From the NCBI RefSeq assembly GCF_032452875.1, contig NW_026893638.1, positions 558,001 through 622,000 on the forward strand: a stretch of DNA of 64,000 nucleotides, in the 5' to 3' direction. Numbering within the stretch: the stretch's first letter is position 1; each line of letters starts with the position of its first letter. The position numbers and the translations under genes were made by a program. Positions 12,580 through 26,253 of this stretch are shown here, piece after piece. The notes below the pieces were generated by a model. It was not told the DNA's origin. It did no database searches and saw only the letters and a program-made list of their open reading frames with translations. This stretch comes from Bos javanicus (Eukaryota; Chordata; Mammalia; Artiodactyla; Bovidae).

Positions 12580-14045
12580 CAGGCCCAGATCACGTGACTG
12601 AGCATGCACTGTTCACGTGGCTGATCATACACTGATCACGTGATGATCATGCACTGATCACTTGGATATCATGCACTGATCACGTGGCTGATCATACACT
12701 GTTCACGTGTCTGACCATGCACTGATCACGTGGCTGATCATACACTGCTCACGTAACTGATCATGCACTGATCACGTGGCTATCATGCACTGATCACGTG
12801 GCTGAACATGCACTGTTCACGTGGCTGATCACACACCTGTCACGTGACATATCATGCACTGATCACGTGGCACTCATGCACTGATCACGTGGCTGATCAT
12901 ACTCTGCTCACGTAACTCATGCACACATCACGTGGCTATCATGCACTGCTCACGTGGCTCGTCATGGAATGATCACGTAGCAACCATATACTGGTCACGT
13001 GACTGATCATGCACAGATCACGTAAATGATCATGCACTGTTCACGTGACTGATCATGTACTGATCACGTGACTGATCATGCACTGATCACGTGGCTATCA
13101 TGCTCTGCTCACGTGGCTGATCATGCAACGATCACGTAGCAACCATGTACTGGTCACGTGACTGATCATGCACTGATCACGTAATTGATCCTGCACTGAT
13201 CACGTGGCTCATCATGCACTGATCACGTGGCTGATCACACATGTATCACGTGACTGATCATGCACTGATCCGTGGCTCTCATGCACTGATCACGTGGCTG
13301 TCATGCACTGATCACGTGGATATCATGCACTGATCACGTGGCTGATCACACGTATCACATGACTGATCATGCACTGATCACGTGGCTATCATGCACTGAT
13401 CACGTGGCTGATCATGCACTGATCACGTAGCTACCATGTACTGATCACGTGACATCATGCACTGATCACGTGAATTGATCATGCACTGATCACGTGGCTG
13501 ATCATGCACTGATCACGTGACTGATCATGCACTGATCACGTGGCTGATCATGCACTGATCACGTGGCTATCATGCACTGATCACGTGGCTGATCATGCAT
13601 GATCACGCAGCTACATGTACTGGTCACATGACTGATCATGCACTGATCACGTGACTGATCATGCACTGATCACGTGGCTATCATGCACTACTCACGTGGC
13701 TGATCATGCAATGATCATGTAGCTACCATGTACAGGTCACGTGAATGATCATACACCCATCAGGTGACTGATCATGCACTGATCACGTGACTGATCATGC
13801 ACTGATCACGTCTATATCATGCACTGATCACATGACTGCCCATGCACTGATCACGTGGATGATCATACACTAATCTTGTGACAGATCATGCACTGATCAC
13901 GTGGCTGATCATGCACTGATACTGTGACTGAGCATGGACTGATCACATGACTATCATGTAGTGATCACGTGACTTAATGGCGCTGATCATGTGACTGATC
14001 ATGCGCTGATCATGTTTGCTATCATACACTGATCATGTGCCTCTG
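12580..14045 (+). repeat. Spacer 7, shortened L (1466 bp)
   Basis: L landmarks run to ATTGATCCTGC (about 13183) and ACACGTATCACATG (about 13347). A shortened, near-consensus stretch follows before CGCAGCTACATG (about 13606). The CATAACTG, GTGCCTGG and GTGTCTG monomers are missing. Confidence 0.88.
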
Positions 14046-14228
14046 GAGGCAATAAACAAAGAGCTGAGTAGGCACGAATCAAACAGTCAGCAGGCAATAA
14101 TCATGGAACTCAGGTGTGAGGAATCATGCTGCTCAGCTGGCAATAATCAAGCAGCTGAGCAGGCAGGAATCGTGCAGCTCAGCTGGCAATTGTCAAGCAG
14201 ATGAGCAGACAGTAATCATGCAGCTCAG
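14046..14228 (+). repeat. Island 8, type A, unit-8 CpG lost
   Basis: Unit 8 reads TAATCATGCAGCTCAG rather than TAATCACGCAGCTCAG, a change also seen in islands 21 and 23. It is consistent with decay of the CpG or with conversion toward the CATGCA of the spacer. Confidence 0.92.
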
Positions 14229-15364
14229 CAGGCCCAGATCACGTGACTGATCATGCACTGTTCACGTGGCTGATCATGCACTGATCACGTGGCTGATCAT
14301 GCACTGATCACGTGGCTATCATGCACTGATCACGTGGCTGATCATGCACTGATCACGTGGCTACCATGCACTGATCACGTGACTGATCATGCACTGATCA
14401 CGTAACTGATCATGCACTGATCACGTGGCTGATCATGCACTGATCACGTGGCTGATCATACACTGATCACGTGACTGATCATGCACTGATCACGTGGCTG
14501 ATCATGCACTGATCACGTGGCTATCATGCACTGATCACGTGGCTGATCATGCACTGATCACGTGACTGATCATGCACTGATCACGTGGCTGATCATGCAC
14601 TGATCACGTGACTGATCATGCACTGATCACGTGACTGATCATGCACTGATCACGTGGCTATCATGCACTGATCACGTGGCTGATCATGCATGATCACGTA
14701 GCTACCATGTACTGGTCACGTGACTGATCATGCACTGATCACGTGACTGATCATGCACTGATCACGTGGCTATCATGCACTGATCACGTGGCTGATCATG
14801 CACTGATCACGTAGCTACCATGTACTGATCACGTGACTGATCATGCACTGATCACGTGACTGATCATGCACTGATCACGTGGCTATCATGCACTGATCAC
14901 GTGACTGATCATGCACTGATCACGTGATATCATGCACTGATCACGTGACTGATCATGCACTGATCACGTGGCTGATCATGCACTGATCACGTGACTGATC
15001 ATGCACTGATCACGTGGCTGATCATGCACTGATCACGTGGCTGATCATGCACTGATCACGTGGCTGATCATGCACTGATCACGTGGCTGATCATGCACTG
15101 ATCACATGACTGATCATGCACTGATCACGTGGCTATCATGCACTGATCACATGACTGCCCATGCACTGATCACGTGGATGATCATACACTAATCTTGTGA
15201 CAGATCATGCACTGATCACGTGGCTGATCATGCACTGATACCGTGACTGAGCATGGACTGATCACATGACTATCATGTAGTGATCACGTGACTTAATGGC
15301 GCTGATCATGTGACTGATCATGCGCTGATCATGTTTGCTATCATACACTGATCATGTGCCTCTG
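14229..15364 (+). repeat. Spacer 8, near-pure consensus monomers (1136 bp)
   Basis: From about 14229 to 15150 the array is almost perfect 22/23-bp monomer, with few of the L/S landmarks. The variant block resumes sharply at CATGACTGCCC (about 15150) and continues into the next island. Confidence 0.9.
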
Positions 15365-15592
15365 GAGGCAATAAACAAAGAGCTGAGTAGGCACGAATCA
15401 AACAGTCAGCAGGCAATAATCATGGAACTCAGGTGTGAGGAATCATGCTGCTCAGCTGGCAATAATCAAGCAGCTGAGCAGGCAGGAATTACGCAGCACA
15501 GCTGGCAATTGTCAAGCAGATGACAGGCAGGAATCGTGCAGCTCAGCTGGCAATTGTCAAGCAGATGAGCAGACAGTAATCACGCAGCTCAG
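15365..15592 (+). repeat. Island 9, type B
   Basis: Ten units; matches island 2. Confidence 0.93.
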
Positions 15593-17197
15593 CAGGCCCA
15601 GATCACGTGACTGAGCATGCACTGTTCACGTGGCTGATCATACACTGATCACGTGATGATCATGCACTGATCACTTGGATATCATGCACTGATCACGTGG
15701 CTGATCATACACTGTTCACGTGTCTGACCATGCACTGATCACGTGGCTGATCATACACTGCTCACGTAACTGATCATGCACTGATCACGTGGCTATCATG
15801 CACTGATCACGTGGCTGAACATGCACTGTTCACGTGGCTGATCACACACCTGTCACGTGACATATCATGCACTGATCACGTGGCACTCATGCACTGATCA
15901 CGTGGCTGATCATACTCTGCTCACGTAACTCATGCACACATCACGTGGCTATCATGCACTGCTCACGTGGCTCGTCATGGAATGATCACGTAGCTACCAT
16001 ATACTGGTCACGTGACTGATCATGCACAGATCACGTAAATGATCATGCACTGTTCACGTGACTGATCATGTACTGATCACGTGACTGATCATGCACTGAT
16101 CACGTGGCTATCATGCTCTGCTCACGTGGCTGATCATGCAACGATCACGTAGCAACCATGTACTGGTCACGTGACTGATCATGCACTGATCACGTAATTG
16201 ATCCTGCACTGATCACGTGGCTCATCATGCACTGATCACGTGGCTGATCACACATGTATCACGTGACTGATCATGCACTGATCACGTGGCTCTCATGCAC
16301 TGATCACGTGGCTGTCATGCACTGATCACGTGGATATCATGCACTGATCACGTGGCTGATCACACACGTATCACATGACTGATCATGCACTGATCACGTG
16401 GCTATCATGCACTGATCACGTGGCTATCATGCACTGATCACGTGGCTGATCATGCAATGATCACGTAGCTATCATGTACTGGTCACGTGACTGATCATGC
16501 ACTGATCACGTAATTGATCATGCACTGATCATGTGGCTGATCATGCACTGATCACGTGGCTGATCATGCACTGATCACGTGACTGATCATGCACTGATCA
16601 CGTGACTGATCATGCACTGATCACGTGGCTATCATGCACTGATCACGTGGCTGATCATGCACTGATCACGTGACTGATCATGCACTGATCACGTGGCTAT
16701 CATGCACTGATCACGTGGCTGATCATGCATGATCACGCAGCTACCATGTACTGGTCACATGACTGATCATGCACTGATCACGTGACTGATCATGCACTGA
16801 TCACGTGGCTATCATGCACTACTCACGTGGCTGATCATGCAATGATCATGTAGCTACCATGTACAGGTCACGTGAATGATCATACACCCATCAGGTGACT
16901 GATCATGCACTGATCACGTGGCTATCATGCACTGATCACGAGACTGATCATGCACTGTTCACGTCTATCTCATGCACTGATCACATTACTGCCCATGCAC
17001 TGATCACGTGGATGATCATACACTAATCTTGTGACTGATCATGCACTGATCACGTGGCTGATCATGCACTGATCACGTGACTGAGCATGGACTGATCACA
17101 TGACTATCATGTACTGATCACGTGACTTAATGCACTGATCATGTGACTGATCATGCGCTGATCATGTTTGCTATCATACACTGATCATGTGCCTCTG
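15593..17197 (+). repeat. Spacer 9, L class, shortened (1605 bp)
   Basis: L landmarks run to the ATTGATCATGCACTGATCATG monomer pair (about 16512). The CATAACTG, GTGCCTGG and GTGTCTG monomers are replaced by consensus. Near the end, two usual pre-island markers are also replaced by consensus (ACTGATCACGTGACTGAGC and TAATGCACTGATC). Confidence 0.88.
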
Positions 17198-17380
17198 GAG
17201 GCAATGAACAAAGAGCTGAGTAGGCACGAATCAAACAGTCAGCAGGCAATAATCATGGAACACAGGTGTGAGGAATCATGCTGCTCAGCTGGCAATAATC
17301 AAGCAGCTGATCAGGCAGGAATCATGCAGCTCAGCTGGCAATTGTCAAGCAGATGAGCAGACAGTAATCACGCAGCTCAG
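17198..17380 (+). repeat. Island 10, type A, most diverged full-length copy
   Basis: Four substitutions separate it from island 1: CAATAAAC to CAATGAAC, GAACTCAGG to GAACACAGG, GCTGAGCAGG to GCTGATCAGG and ATCGTGC to ATCATGC. Two of them create satellite-like words (TGATCA, ATCATGCA). The transitional unit 9 is absent: CGCAGCTCAG joins directly to CACTGATCACGTG. Confidence 0.92.
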
Positions 17381-18126
17381 CACTGATCACGTGACTGATC
17401 ATGCACTGATCACGTGGCTGATCATGCACTGATCACGTGACTGATCATGCACTGATCACGTGACTGATCATGCACTGATCACGTGGCTATCATGCACTGA
17501 TCACGTGGCTGATCATACACTGATCACGTGGCTGATCATGCACTGATCACGTGGCTGATCATGCACTGATCACGTGACTGATCATGCACTGATCACGTGT
17601 CTGATCATGCACTGATCACGTGGCTATCATGCACTGCTCACGTGGCTGATCATGCCATGATCACGCAGCTACCATGTACTGGTCACATGACTGATCATGC
17701 ACTGATCACGTGACTGATCATGCAGTGATCACGTGGCTATCATGCACTACTCACGTGGCTGATCATGCAATGATCATGTAGCTACCATGTACAGGTCACG
17801 TGAATGATCATACACCCATCAGGTGACTGATCATGCACTGATCACGTGGCTATCATGCACTGATCACGAGACTGATCATGCACTGATCACGTCTATATCA
17901 TGCACTGATCACATGACTGCCCATGCACTGATCACGTGGATGATCATACACTAATCTTGTGACAGATCATGCACTGATCACGTGGCTGATCATGCACTGA
18001 TACCGTGACTGAGCATGGACTGATCACATGACTATCATGTAGTGATCACGTGACTTAATGGCGCTGATCATGTGACTGATCATGCGCTGATCATGTTTGC
18101 TATCATACACTGATCATGTGCCTCTG
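17381..18126 (+). repeat. Spacer 10, very short (746 bp)
   Basis: Built like spacer 5: consensus monomers, then GTGTCTGATC (about 17597), CGCAGCTACC (about 17664) and a complete pre-island block. Confidence 0.88.
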
Positions 18127-18354
18127 GAGGCAATAAACAAAGAGCTGAGTAGGCACGAATCAAACAGTCAGCAGGCAATAATCATGGAACTCAGGTGTGA
18201 GGAATCATGCTGCTCAGCTGGCAATAATCAAGCAGCTGAGCAGGCAGGAATTACGCAGCACAGCTGGCAATTGTCAAGCAGATGACAGGCAGGAATCGTG
18301 CAGCTCAGCTGGCAATTGTCAAGCAGATGAGCAGACAGTAATCACGCAGCTCAG
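18127..18354 (+). repeat. Island 11, type B
   Basis: Ten units; matches island 2. Confidence 0.93.
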
Positions 18355-19957
18355 CAGGCCCAGATCACGTGACTGAGCATGCACTGTTCACGTGGCTGAT
18401 CATACACTGATCACGTGATGATCATGCACTGATCACTTGGATATCATGCACTGATCACGTGGCTGATCATACACTGTTCACGTGTCTGACCATGCACTGA
18501 TCACGTGGCTGATCATACACTGCTCACGTAACTGATCATGCACTGATCACGTGGCTATCATGCACTGATCACGTGGCTGAACATGCACTGTTCACGTGGC
18601 TGATCACACACCTGTCACGTGACATATCATGCACTGATCACGTGGCACTCATGCACTGATCACGTGGCTGATCATACTCTGCTCACGTAACTCATGCACA
18701 CATCACGTGGCTATCATGCACTGCTCACGTGGCTCGTCATGGAATGATCACGTAGCAACCATATACTGGTCACGTGACTGATCATGCAAGATCACGTAAA
18801 TGATCATGCACTGTTCACGTGACTGATCATGTACTGATCACGTGACTGATCATGCACTGATCACGTGGCTATCATGCTCTGCTCACGTGGCTGATCATGC
18901 AACGATCACGTAGCAACCATGTACTGGTCACGTGACTGATCATGCACTGATCACGTAATTGATCCTGCACTGATCACGTGGCTCATCATGCACTGATCAC
19001 GTGGCTGATCACATGTATCACGTGACTGATCATGCACTGATCACGTGGCTCTCATGCACTGATCACGTGGCTGTCATGCACTGATCACGTGGATATCATG
19101 CACTGATCACGTGGCTGATCACACACGTATCACATGACTGATCATGCACTGATCACGTGGCTATCATGCACTGATCACGTGGCTATCATGCACTGATCAC
19201 GTGGCTGATCATGCAATGATCACGTAGCTACCATGTACTGGTCACGTGACTGATCATGCACTGATCACGTAATTGATCATGCACTGATCACGTGGCTGAT
19301 CATGCACTGATCACGTGGCTGATCATGCACTGATCACATAACTGATCATGCACTGATCACGTGACTGATCATGCACTGATCACGTGGCTATCATGCACTG
19401 ATCACGTGGCTGATCATGCACTGATCACGTGACTGATCATGCACTGATCACGTGGCTATCATGCACTGATCACGTGGCTGATCATGCATGATCACGCAGC
19501 TACCATGTACTGGTCACATGACTGATCATGCACTGATCACGTGACTGATCATGCAGTGATCACGTGGCTATCATGCACTACTCACGTGGCTGATCATGCA
19601 ATGATCATGTAGCTACCATGTACAGGTCACGTGAATGATCATACACCCATCAGGTGACTGATCATGCACTGATCACGTGGCTATCATGCACTGATCACGA
19701 GACTGATCATGCACTGATCACGTCTATATCATGCACTGATCACATGACTGCCCATGCACTGATCACGTGGATGATCATACACTAATCTTGTGACAGATCA
19801 TGCACTGATCACGTGGCTGATCATGCACTGATACCGTGACTGAGCATGGACTGATCACATGACTATCATGTAGTGATCACGTGACTTAATGGCGCTGATC
19901 ATGTGACTGATCATGCGCTGATCATGTTTGCTATCATACACTGATCATGTGCCTCTG
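18355..19957 (+). repeat. Spacer 11, L class, shortened (1603 bp)
   Basis: L landmarks run to CATAACTG (about 19338). The GTGCCTGG and GTGTCTG monomers are missing and CGCAGCTACC follows at about 19496. Its length is nearly equal to spacer 9. Confidence 0.88.
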
Positions 19958-20140
19958 GAGGCAATAAACAAAGAGCTGAGTAGGCACGAATCAAACAGTC
20001 AGCAGGCAATAATCATGGAACTCAGGTGTGAGGAATCATGCTGCTCAGCTGGCAATAATCAAGCAGCTGAGCAGGCAGGAATCGTGCAGCTCAGCTGGCA
20101 ATTGTCAAGCAGATGAGCAGACAGTAATCACGCAGCTCAG
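19958..20140 (+). repeat. Island 12, type A
   Basis: Matches island 1. Confidence 0.93.
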
Positions 20141-22880
20141 CAGGCCCAGATCACGTGACTGAGCATGCACTGTTCACGTGGCTGATCATACACTGATCAC
20201 GTGATGATCATGCACTGATCACTTGGATATCATGCACTGATCACGTGGCTGATCATACACTGATCACGTGTCTGATCATGCACTGATCACGTGGCTGATC
20301 ATACACTGCTCACGTAACTGATCATGCACTGATCACGTGGCTATCATGCACTGATCACGTGGCTGATCATGCACTGATCACGTGGCTGATCACACACTGA
20401 TCACGTGACTGATCATGCACTGATCACGTGGCTCTCATGCACTGATCACGTGGCTGATCATGCACTGATCACGTGGCTATCATGCACTGATCACGTGGCT
20501 GATCATGCACTATCACGTGACTGATCATGCACTGATCACGTGGCTGATCATGCACTGATCACGTGACTGATCATGCACTGATCACGTGGCTGATCACACT
20601 GATCACGTGACTGATCATGCACTGATCACGTGGCTATCATGCACTGATCACGTGGCTGATCATGCACTGATCACGTGGCTATCATGCACTGATCACGTGG
20701 CTGATCATGCACTATCACGTGACTGATCATGCACTGATCACGTGGCTATCATGCACTGATCACGTGGCTATCATGCACTGATCACGTGGCTGATCATGCA
20801 CTGATCACGTAGCTACCATGTACTGATCACGTGACTGATCATGCACTGATCACGTGATTGATCATGCACTGATCACGTGGCTGATCATGCACTGATCACG
20901 TGGCTGATCATGCACTGATCACGTGACTGATCATGCACTGATCACGTGACTGATCATGCACTGATCACGTGGCTGATCATGCACTGATCACGTGGCTATC
21001 ATGCACTGATCACGTGGCTGATCATGCATGATCACGTAGCTATCATGCACTGATCACGTGACTGATCATGCACTGATCACGTGGCTGATCATGCACTGAT
21101 CACGTGACTGATCATGCACTGATCACGTGGCTGATCATGCACTGATCACGTGGCTGATCATGCACTGATCACGTGGCTGATCATGCACTGATCACGTGAC
21201 TATCATGCACTGATCACGTGACTGATCATGCACTGATCACGTGGCTGATCATACACTGATCACGTGACTCATGCACTGATCACGTGGCTATCATGCACTG
21301 ATCACGTGGCTGTCATGCACTGATCACGTAGCTACCATGCACTGATCACGTGACTGATCATGCACTGATCACGTGACTGATCATGCACTGATCACGTGAC
21401 TGATCATGCACTGATCACGTGACTGATCATGCACTGATCACGTGGCTATCATGCACTGATCACGTGGCTGATCATGCACGATCACGTAGCTACCATGTAC
21501 TGGTCACGTGACTGATCATGCACTGATCACGTAATTGATCATGCACTGATCACGTGGCTGATCATGCACTGATCACGTGGCTGATCACATGATCACGTGA
21601 CTGATCATGCACTGATCACGTGGCTATCATGCACTGATCACGTGGCTGTCATGCACTGATCACGTGGCTGATCATGCACTGATCACGTGACTGATCATGC
21701 ACTGATCACGTGGCTGATCATGCACTGATCACGTGGCTATCATGCACTGATCACGTGGCTGATCATGCACTGATCACGTGCTACCATGCACTGGTCACGT
21801 GACTGCATGATCACGTGATGATCATGCACTGATCACGTGGCTGATCATGCACTGATCACGTGGCTGATCACACATATCACGTGACTGATCATGCACTGAT
21901 CACGTGGCTATCATGCACTGATCACGTGGCTGTCATGCACTGATCACGTGGATATCATGCACTGATCACGTGGCTGATCACACTATCACGTGACTGATCA
22001 TGCACTGATCACGTGGCTATCATGCACTGATCACGTGGCTATCATGCACTGATCACGTGGCTGATCATGCATGATCACGTAGCTACCATGTACTGGTCAC
22101 GTGACTGATCATGCACTGATCACGTAATTGATCATGCACTGATCACGTGGCTGATCATGCACTGATCACGTGGCTGATCATACACTGATCACGTGACTGA
22201 TCATGCACTGATCACGTGACTGATCATGCACTGATCACGTGGCTATCATGCACTGATCACGTGGCTGACATGCACTGATCACGTGCCTATCATGCACTGA
22301 TCACGTGGCTGATCATGCACTGATCACGTGACTGATCATGCACTGATCACGTGTCTGATCATGCACTGATCACGTGGCTATCATGCACTGCTCACGTGGC
22401 TGATCATGCCATGATCACGCAGCTACCATGTACTGGTCACATGACTGATCATGCACTGATCACGTGACTGATCATGCAGTGATCACGTGGCTATCATGCA
22501 CTACTCACGTGGCTGATCATGCAATGATCATGTAGCTACCATGTACAGGTCACGTGAATGATCATACACCCATCAGGTGACTGATCATGCACTGATCACG
22601 TGGCTATCATGCACTGATCACGAGACTGATCATGCACTGATCACGTCTATATCATGCACTGATCACATGACTGCCCATGCACTGATCACGTGGATGATCA
22701 TACACTAATCTTGTGACAGATCATGCACTGATCACGTGGCTGATCATGCACTGATACCGTGACTGAGCATGGACTGATCACATGACTATCATGTAGTGAT
22801 CACGTGACTTAATGGCGCTGATCATGTGACTGATCATGCGCTGATCATGTTTGCTATCATACACTGATCATGTGCCTCTG
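20141..22880 (+). repeat. Spacer 12, long consensus-rich spacer (2740 bp)
   Basis: The first 200 bp show the usual post-island monomers. From about 20260 to 22330 the sequence is mostly perfect monomer, with weak traces of L landmarks (GTAATTGATC near 21531 and 22125, CGTGGATATC near 21949). The standard 3' block starts at GTGTCTGATC (about 22350). Confidence 0.9.
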
Positions 22881-23108
22881 GAGGCAATAAACAAAGAGCT
22901 GAGTAGGCACGAATCAAACAGTCAGCAGGCAATAATCATGGAACTCAGGTGTGAGGAATCATGCTGCTCAGCTGGCAATAATCAAGCAGCTGAGCAGGCA
23001 GGAATTACGCAGCACAGCTGGCAATTGTCAAGCAGATGACAGGCAGGAATCGTGCAGCTCAGCTGGCAATTGTCAAGCAGATGAGCAGACAGTAATCACG
23101 CAGCTCAG
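22881..23108 (+). repeat. Island 13, type B
   Basis: Ten units; matches island 2. It begins a run of six consecutive type B islands (13-18) and the first 5.07-kb L-S-L' module. Confidence 0.93.
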
Positions 23109-24758
23109 CAGGCCCAGATCACGTGACTGAGCATGCACTGTTCACGTGGCTGATCATACACTGATCACGTGATGATCATGCACTGATCACTTGGATATCA
23201 TGCACTGATCACGTGGCTGATCATACACTGTTCACGTGTCTGACCATGCACTGATCACGTGGCTGATCATACACTGCTCACGTAACTGATCATGCACTGA
23301 TCACGTGGCTATCATGCACTGATCACGTGGCTGAACATGCACTGTTCACGTGGCTGATCACACACCTGTCACGTGACATATCATGCACTGATCACGTGGC
23401 ACTCATGCACTGATCACGTGGCTGATCATACTCTGCTCACGTAACTCATGCACACATCACGTGGCTATCATGCACTGCTCACGTGGCTCGTCATGGAATG
23501 ATCACGTAGCAACCATATACTGGTCACGTGACTGATCATGCAAAGATCACGTAAATGATCATGCACTGTTCACGTGACTGATCATGTACTGATCACGTGA
23601 CTGATCATGCACTGATCACGTGGCTATCATGCTCTGCTCACGTGGCTGATCATGCAACGATCACGTAGCAACCATGTACTGGTCACGTGACTGATCATGC
23701 ACTGATCACGTAATTGATCCTGCACTGATCACGTGGCTCATCATGCACTGATCACGTGGCTGATCACACATGTATCACGTGACTGATCATGCACTGATCC
23801 GTGGCTCTCATGCACTGATCACGTGGCTGTCATGCACTGATCACGTGGATATCATGCACTGATCACGTGGCTGATCACACACGTATCACATGACTGATCA
23901 TGCACTGATCACGTGGCTATCATGCACTGATCACGTGGCTGATCATGCAATGATCACGTAGCTACCATGTACTGGTCACGTGACTGATCATGCACTGATC
24001 ACGTAATTGATCATGCACTGATCATGTGGCTGATCATGCACTGATCACGTGGCTGATCATGCACTGATCACGTAACTGATCATGCACTGATCACGTGACT
24101 GATCATGCACTGATCACGTGGCTATCATGCACTGATCACGTGGCTGACATGCACTGATCACGTGCCTGATCATGCACTGATCACGTGGCTGATCATGCAC
24201 TGATCACGTGACTGATCATGCACTGATCACGTGTCTGATCATGCACTGATCACGTGGCTATCATGCACTGCTCACGTGGCTGATCATGCATGATCACGCA
24301 GCTACCATGTACTGGTCACATGACTGATCATGCACTGATCACGTGACTGATCATGCAGTGATCACGTGGCTATCATGACTACTCACGTGGCTGATCATGC
24401 AATGATCATGTAGCTACCATGTACAGGTCACGTGAATGATCATACACCCATCAGGTGACTGATCATGCACTGATCACGTGGCTATCATGCACTGATCACG
24501 AGACTGATCATGCACTGTTCACGTCTATATCATGCACTGATCACATGACTGCCCATGCACTGATCACGTGGATGATCATACACTAATCTTGTGACAGATC
24601 ATGCACTGATCACGTGGCTGATCATGCACTGATACCGTGACTGAGCATGGACTGATCACATGACTATCATGTAGTGATCACGTGACTTAATGGCGCTGAT
24701 CATGTGACTGATCATGCGCTGATCATGTTTGCTATCATACACTGATCATGTGCCTCTG
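23109..24758 (+). repeat. Spacer 13, L class (1650 bp)
   Basis: Complete L order. It is about one monomer shorter than spacers 2, 16 and 31: one GGCTATCATGCACTGATCAC copy is missing near 23935. It contains GATCATGTGG (about 24020) and GTGCCTGATC (about 24163). Confidence 0.9.
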
Positions 24759-24986
24759 GAGGCAATAAACAAAGAGCTGAGTAGGCACGAATCAAACAGT
24801 CAGCAGGCAATAATCATGGAACTCAGGTGTGAGGAATCATGCTGCTCAGCTGGCAATAATCAAGCAGCTGAGCAGGCAGGAATTACGCAGCACAGCTGGC
24901 AATTGTCAAGCAGATGACAGGCAGGAATCGTGCAGCTCAGCTGGCAATTGTCAAGCAGATGAGCAGACAGTAATCACGCAGCTCAG
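24759..24986 (+). repeat. Island 14, type B
   Basis: Ten units; matches island 2. Confidence 0.93.
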
Positions 24987-26025
24987 CAGGCCCAGATCAC
25001 GTGACTGAGCATGCACTGTTCACGTGGCTGATCATACACTGATCACGTGATGATCATGCACTGATCACGTGGATATCATGCACTGATCACGTGGCTGATC
25101 ATACACTGTTCACGTGTCTGACCATGCACTGATCACGTGGCTGATCATGCACTGCTCACGTAACTGATCATGCACTGATCACGTGGCTATCATGCACTGA
25201 TCACGTGGCTGATCATGCACTGATCACGTGGCTGATCATGCACTGATCACGTGACTGATCATGCACTGATCACGTGGCACTCATGCACTGATCACGTGGC
25301 TGATCATACACTGATCACGTAACTCATGCACACATCACGTGGCTATCATGCACTGATCACGTGGCTGATCATGCATGATCACGTAGCAACCATATACTGA
25401 TCACGTGACTGATCATGCACTGATCACGTAAATGATCATGCACTGATCACGTGACTGATCATGCACTGATCACGTGACTGATCATGCACTGATCACGTGT
25501 CTGATCATGCACTGATCACGTGGCTATCATGCACTGCTCACGTGGCTGATCATGCATGATCACGCAGCTACCATGTACTGGTCACATGACTGATCATGCA
25601 CTGATCACGTGACTGATCATGCAGTGATCACGTGGCTATCATGCACTACTCACGTGGCTGATCATGCAATGATCATGTAGCTACCATGTACAGGTCACGT
25701 GAATGATCATACACCCATCAGGTGACTGATCATGCACTGATCACGTGGCTATCATGCACTGATCACGAGACTGATCATGCACTGATCACGTCTATATCAT
25801 GCACTGATCACATGACTGCCCATGCACTGATCACGTGGATGATCATACACTAATCATGTGACAGATCATGCACTGATCACGTGGCTGATCATGCACTGAT
25901 ACCGTGACTGAGCATGGACTGATCACATGACTATCATGTAGTGATCACGTGACTTAATGGCGCTGATCATGTGACTGATCATGCGCTGATCATGTTTGCT
26001 ATCATACACTGATCATGTGCCTCTG
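24987..26025 (+). repeat. Spacer 14, S class (1039 bp)
   Basis: The order is CACACATCACG (about 25330), CATATACTG (about 25391), GTAAATGATC (about 25428), then directly GTGTCTGATC (about 25497) and CGCAGCTACC (about 25563). Relative to an L spacer, roughly 640 bp between GTAAATG and GTGTCTG are absent. Confidence 0.9.
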
Positions 26026-26253
26026 GAGGCAATAAACAAAGAGCTGAGTAGGCACGAATCAAACAGTCAGCAGGCAATAATCATGGAACTCAGGTGTGAG
26101 GAATCATGCTGCTCAGCTGGCAATAATCAAGCAGCTGAGCAGGCAGGAATTACGCAGCACAGCTGGCAATTGTCAAGCAGATGACAGGCAGGAATCGTGC
26201 AGCTCAGCTGGCAATTGTCAAGCAGATGAGCAGACAGTAATCACGCAGCTCAG
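26026..26253 (+). repeat. Island 15, type B
   Basis: Ten units; matches island 2. Confidence 0.93.
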
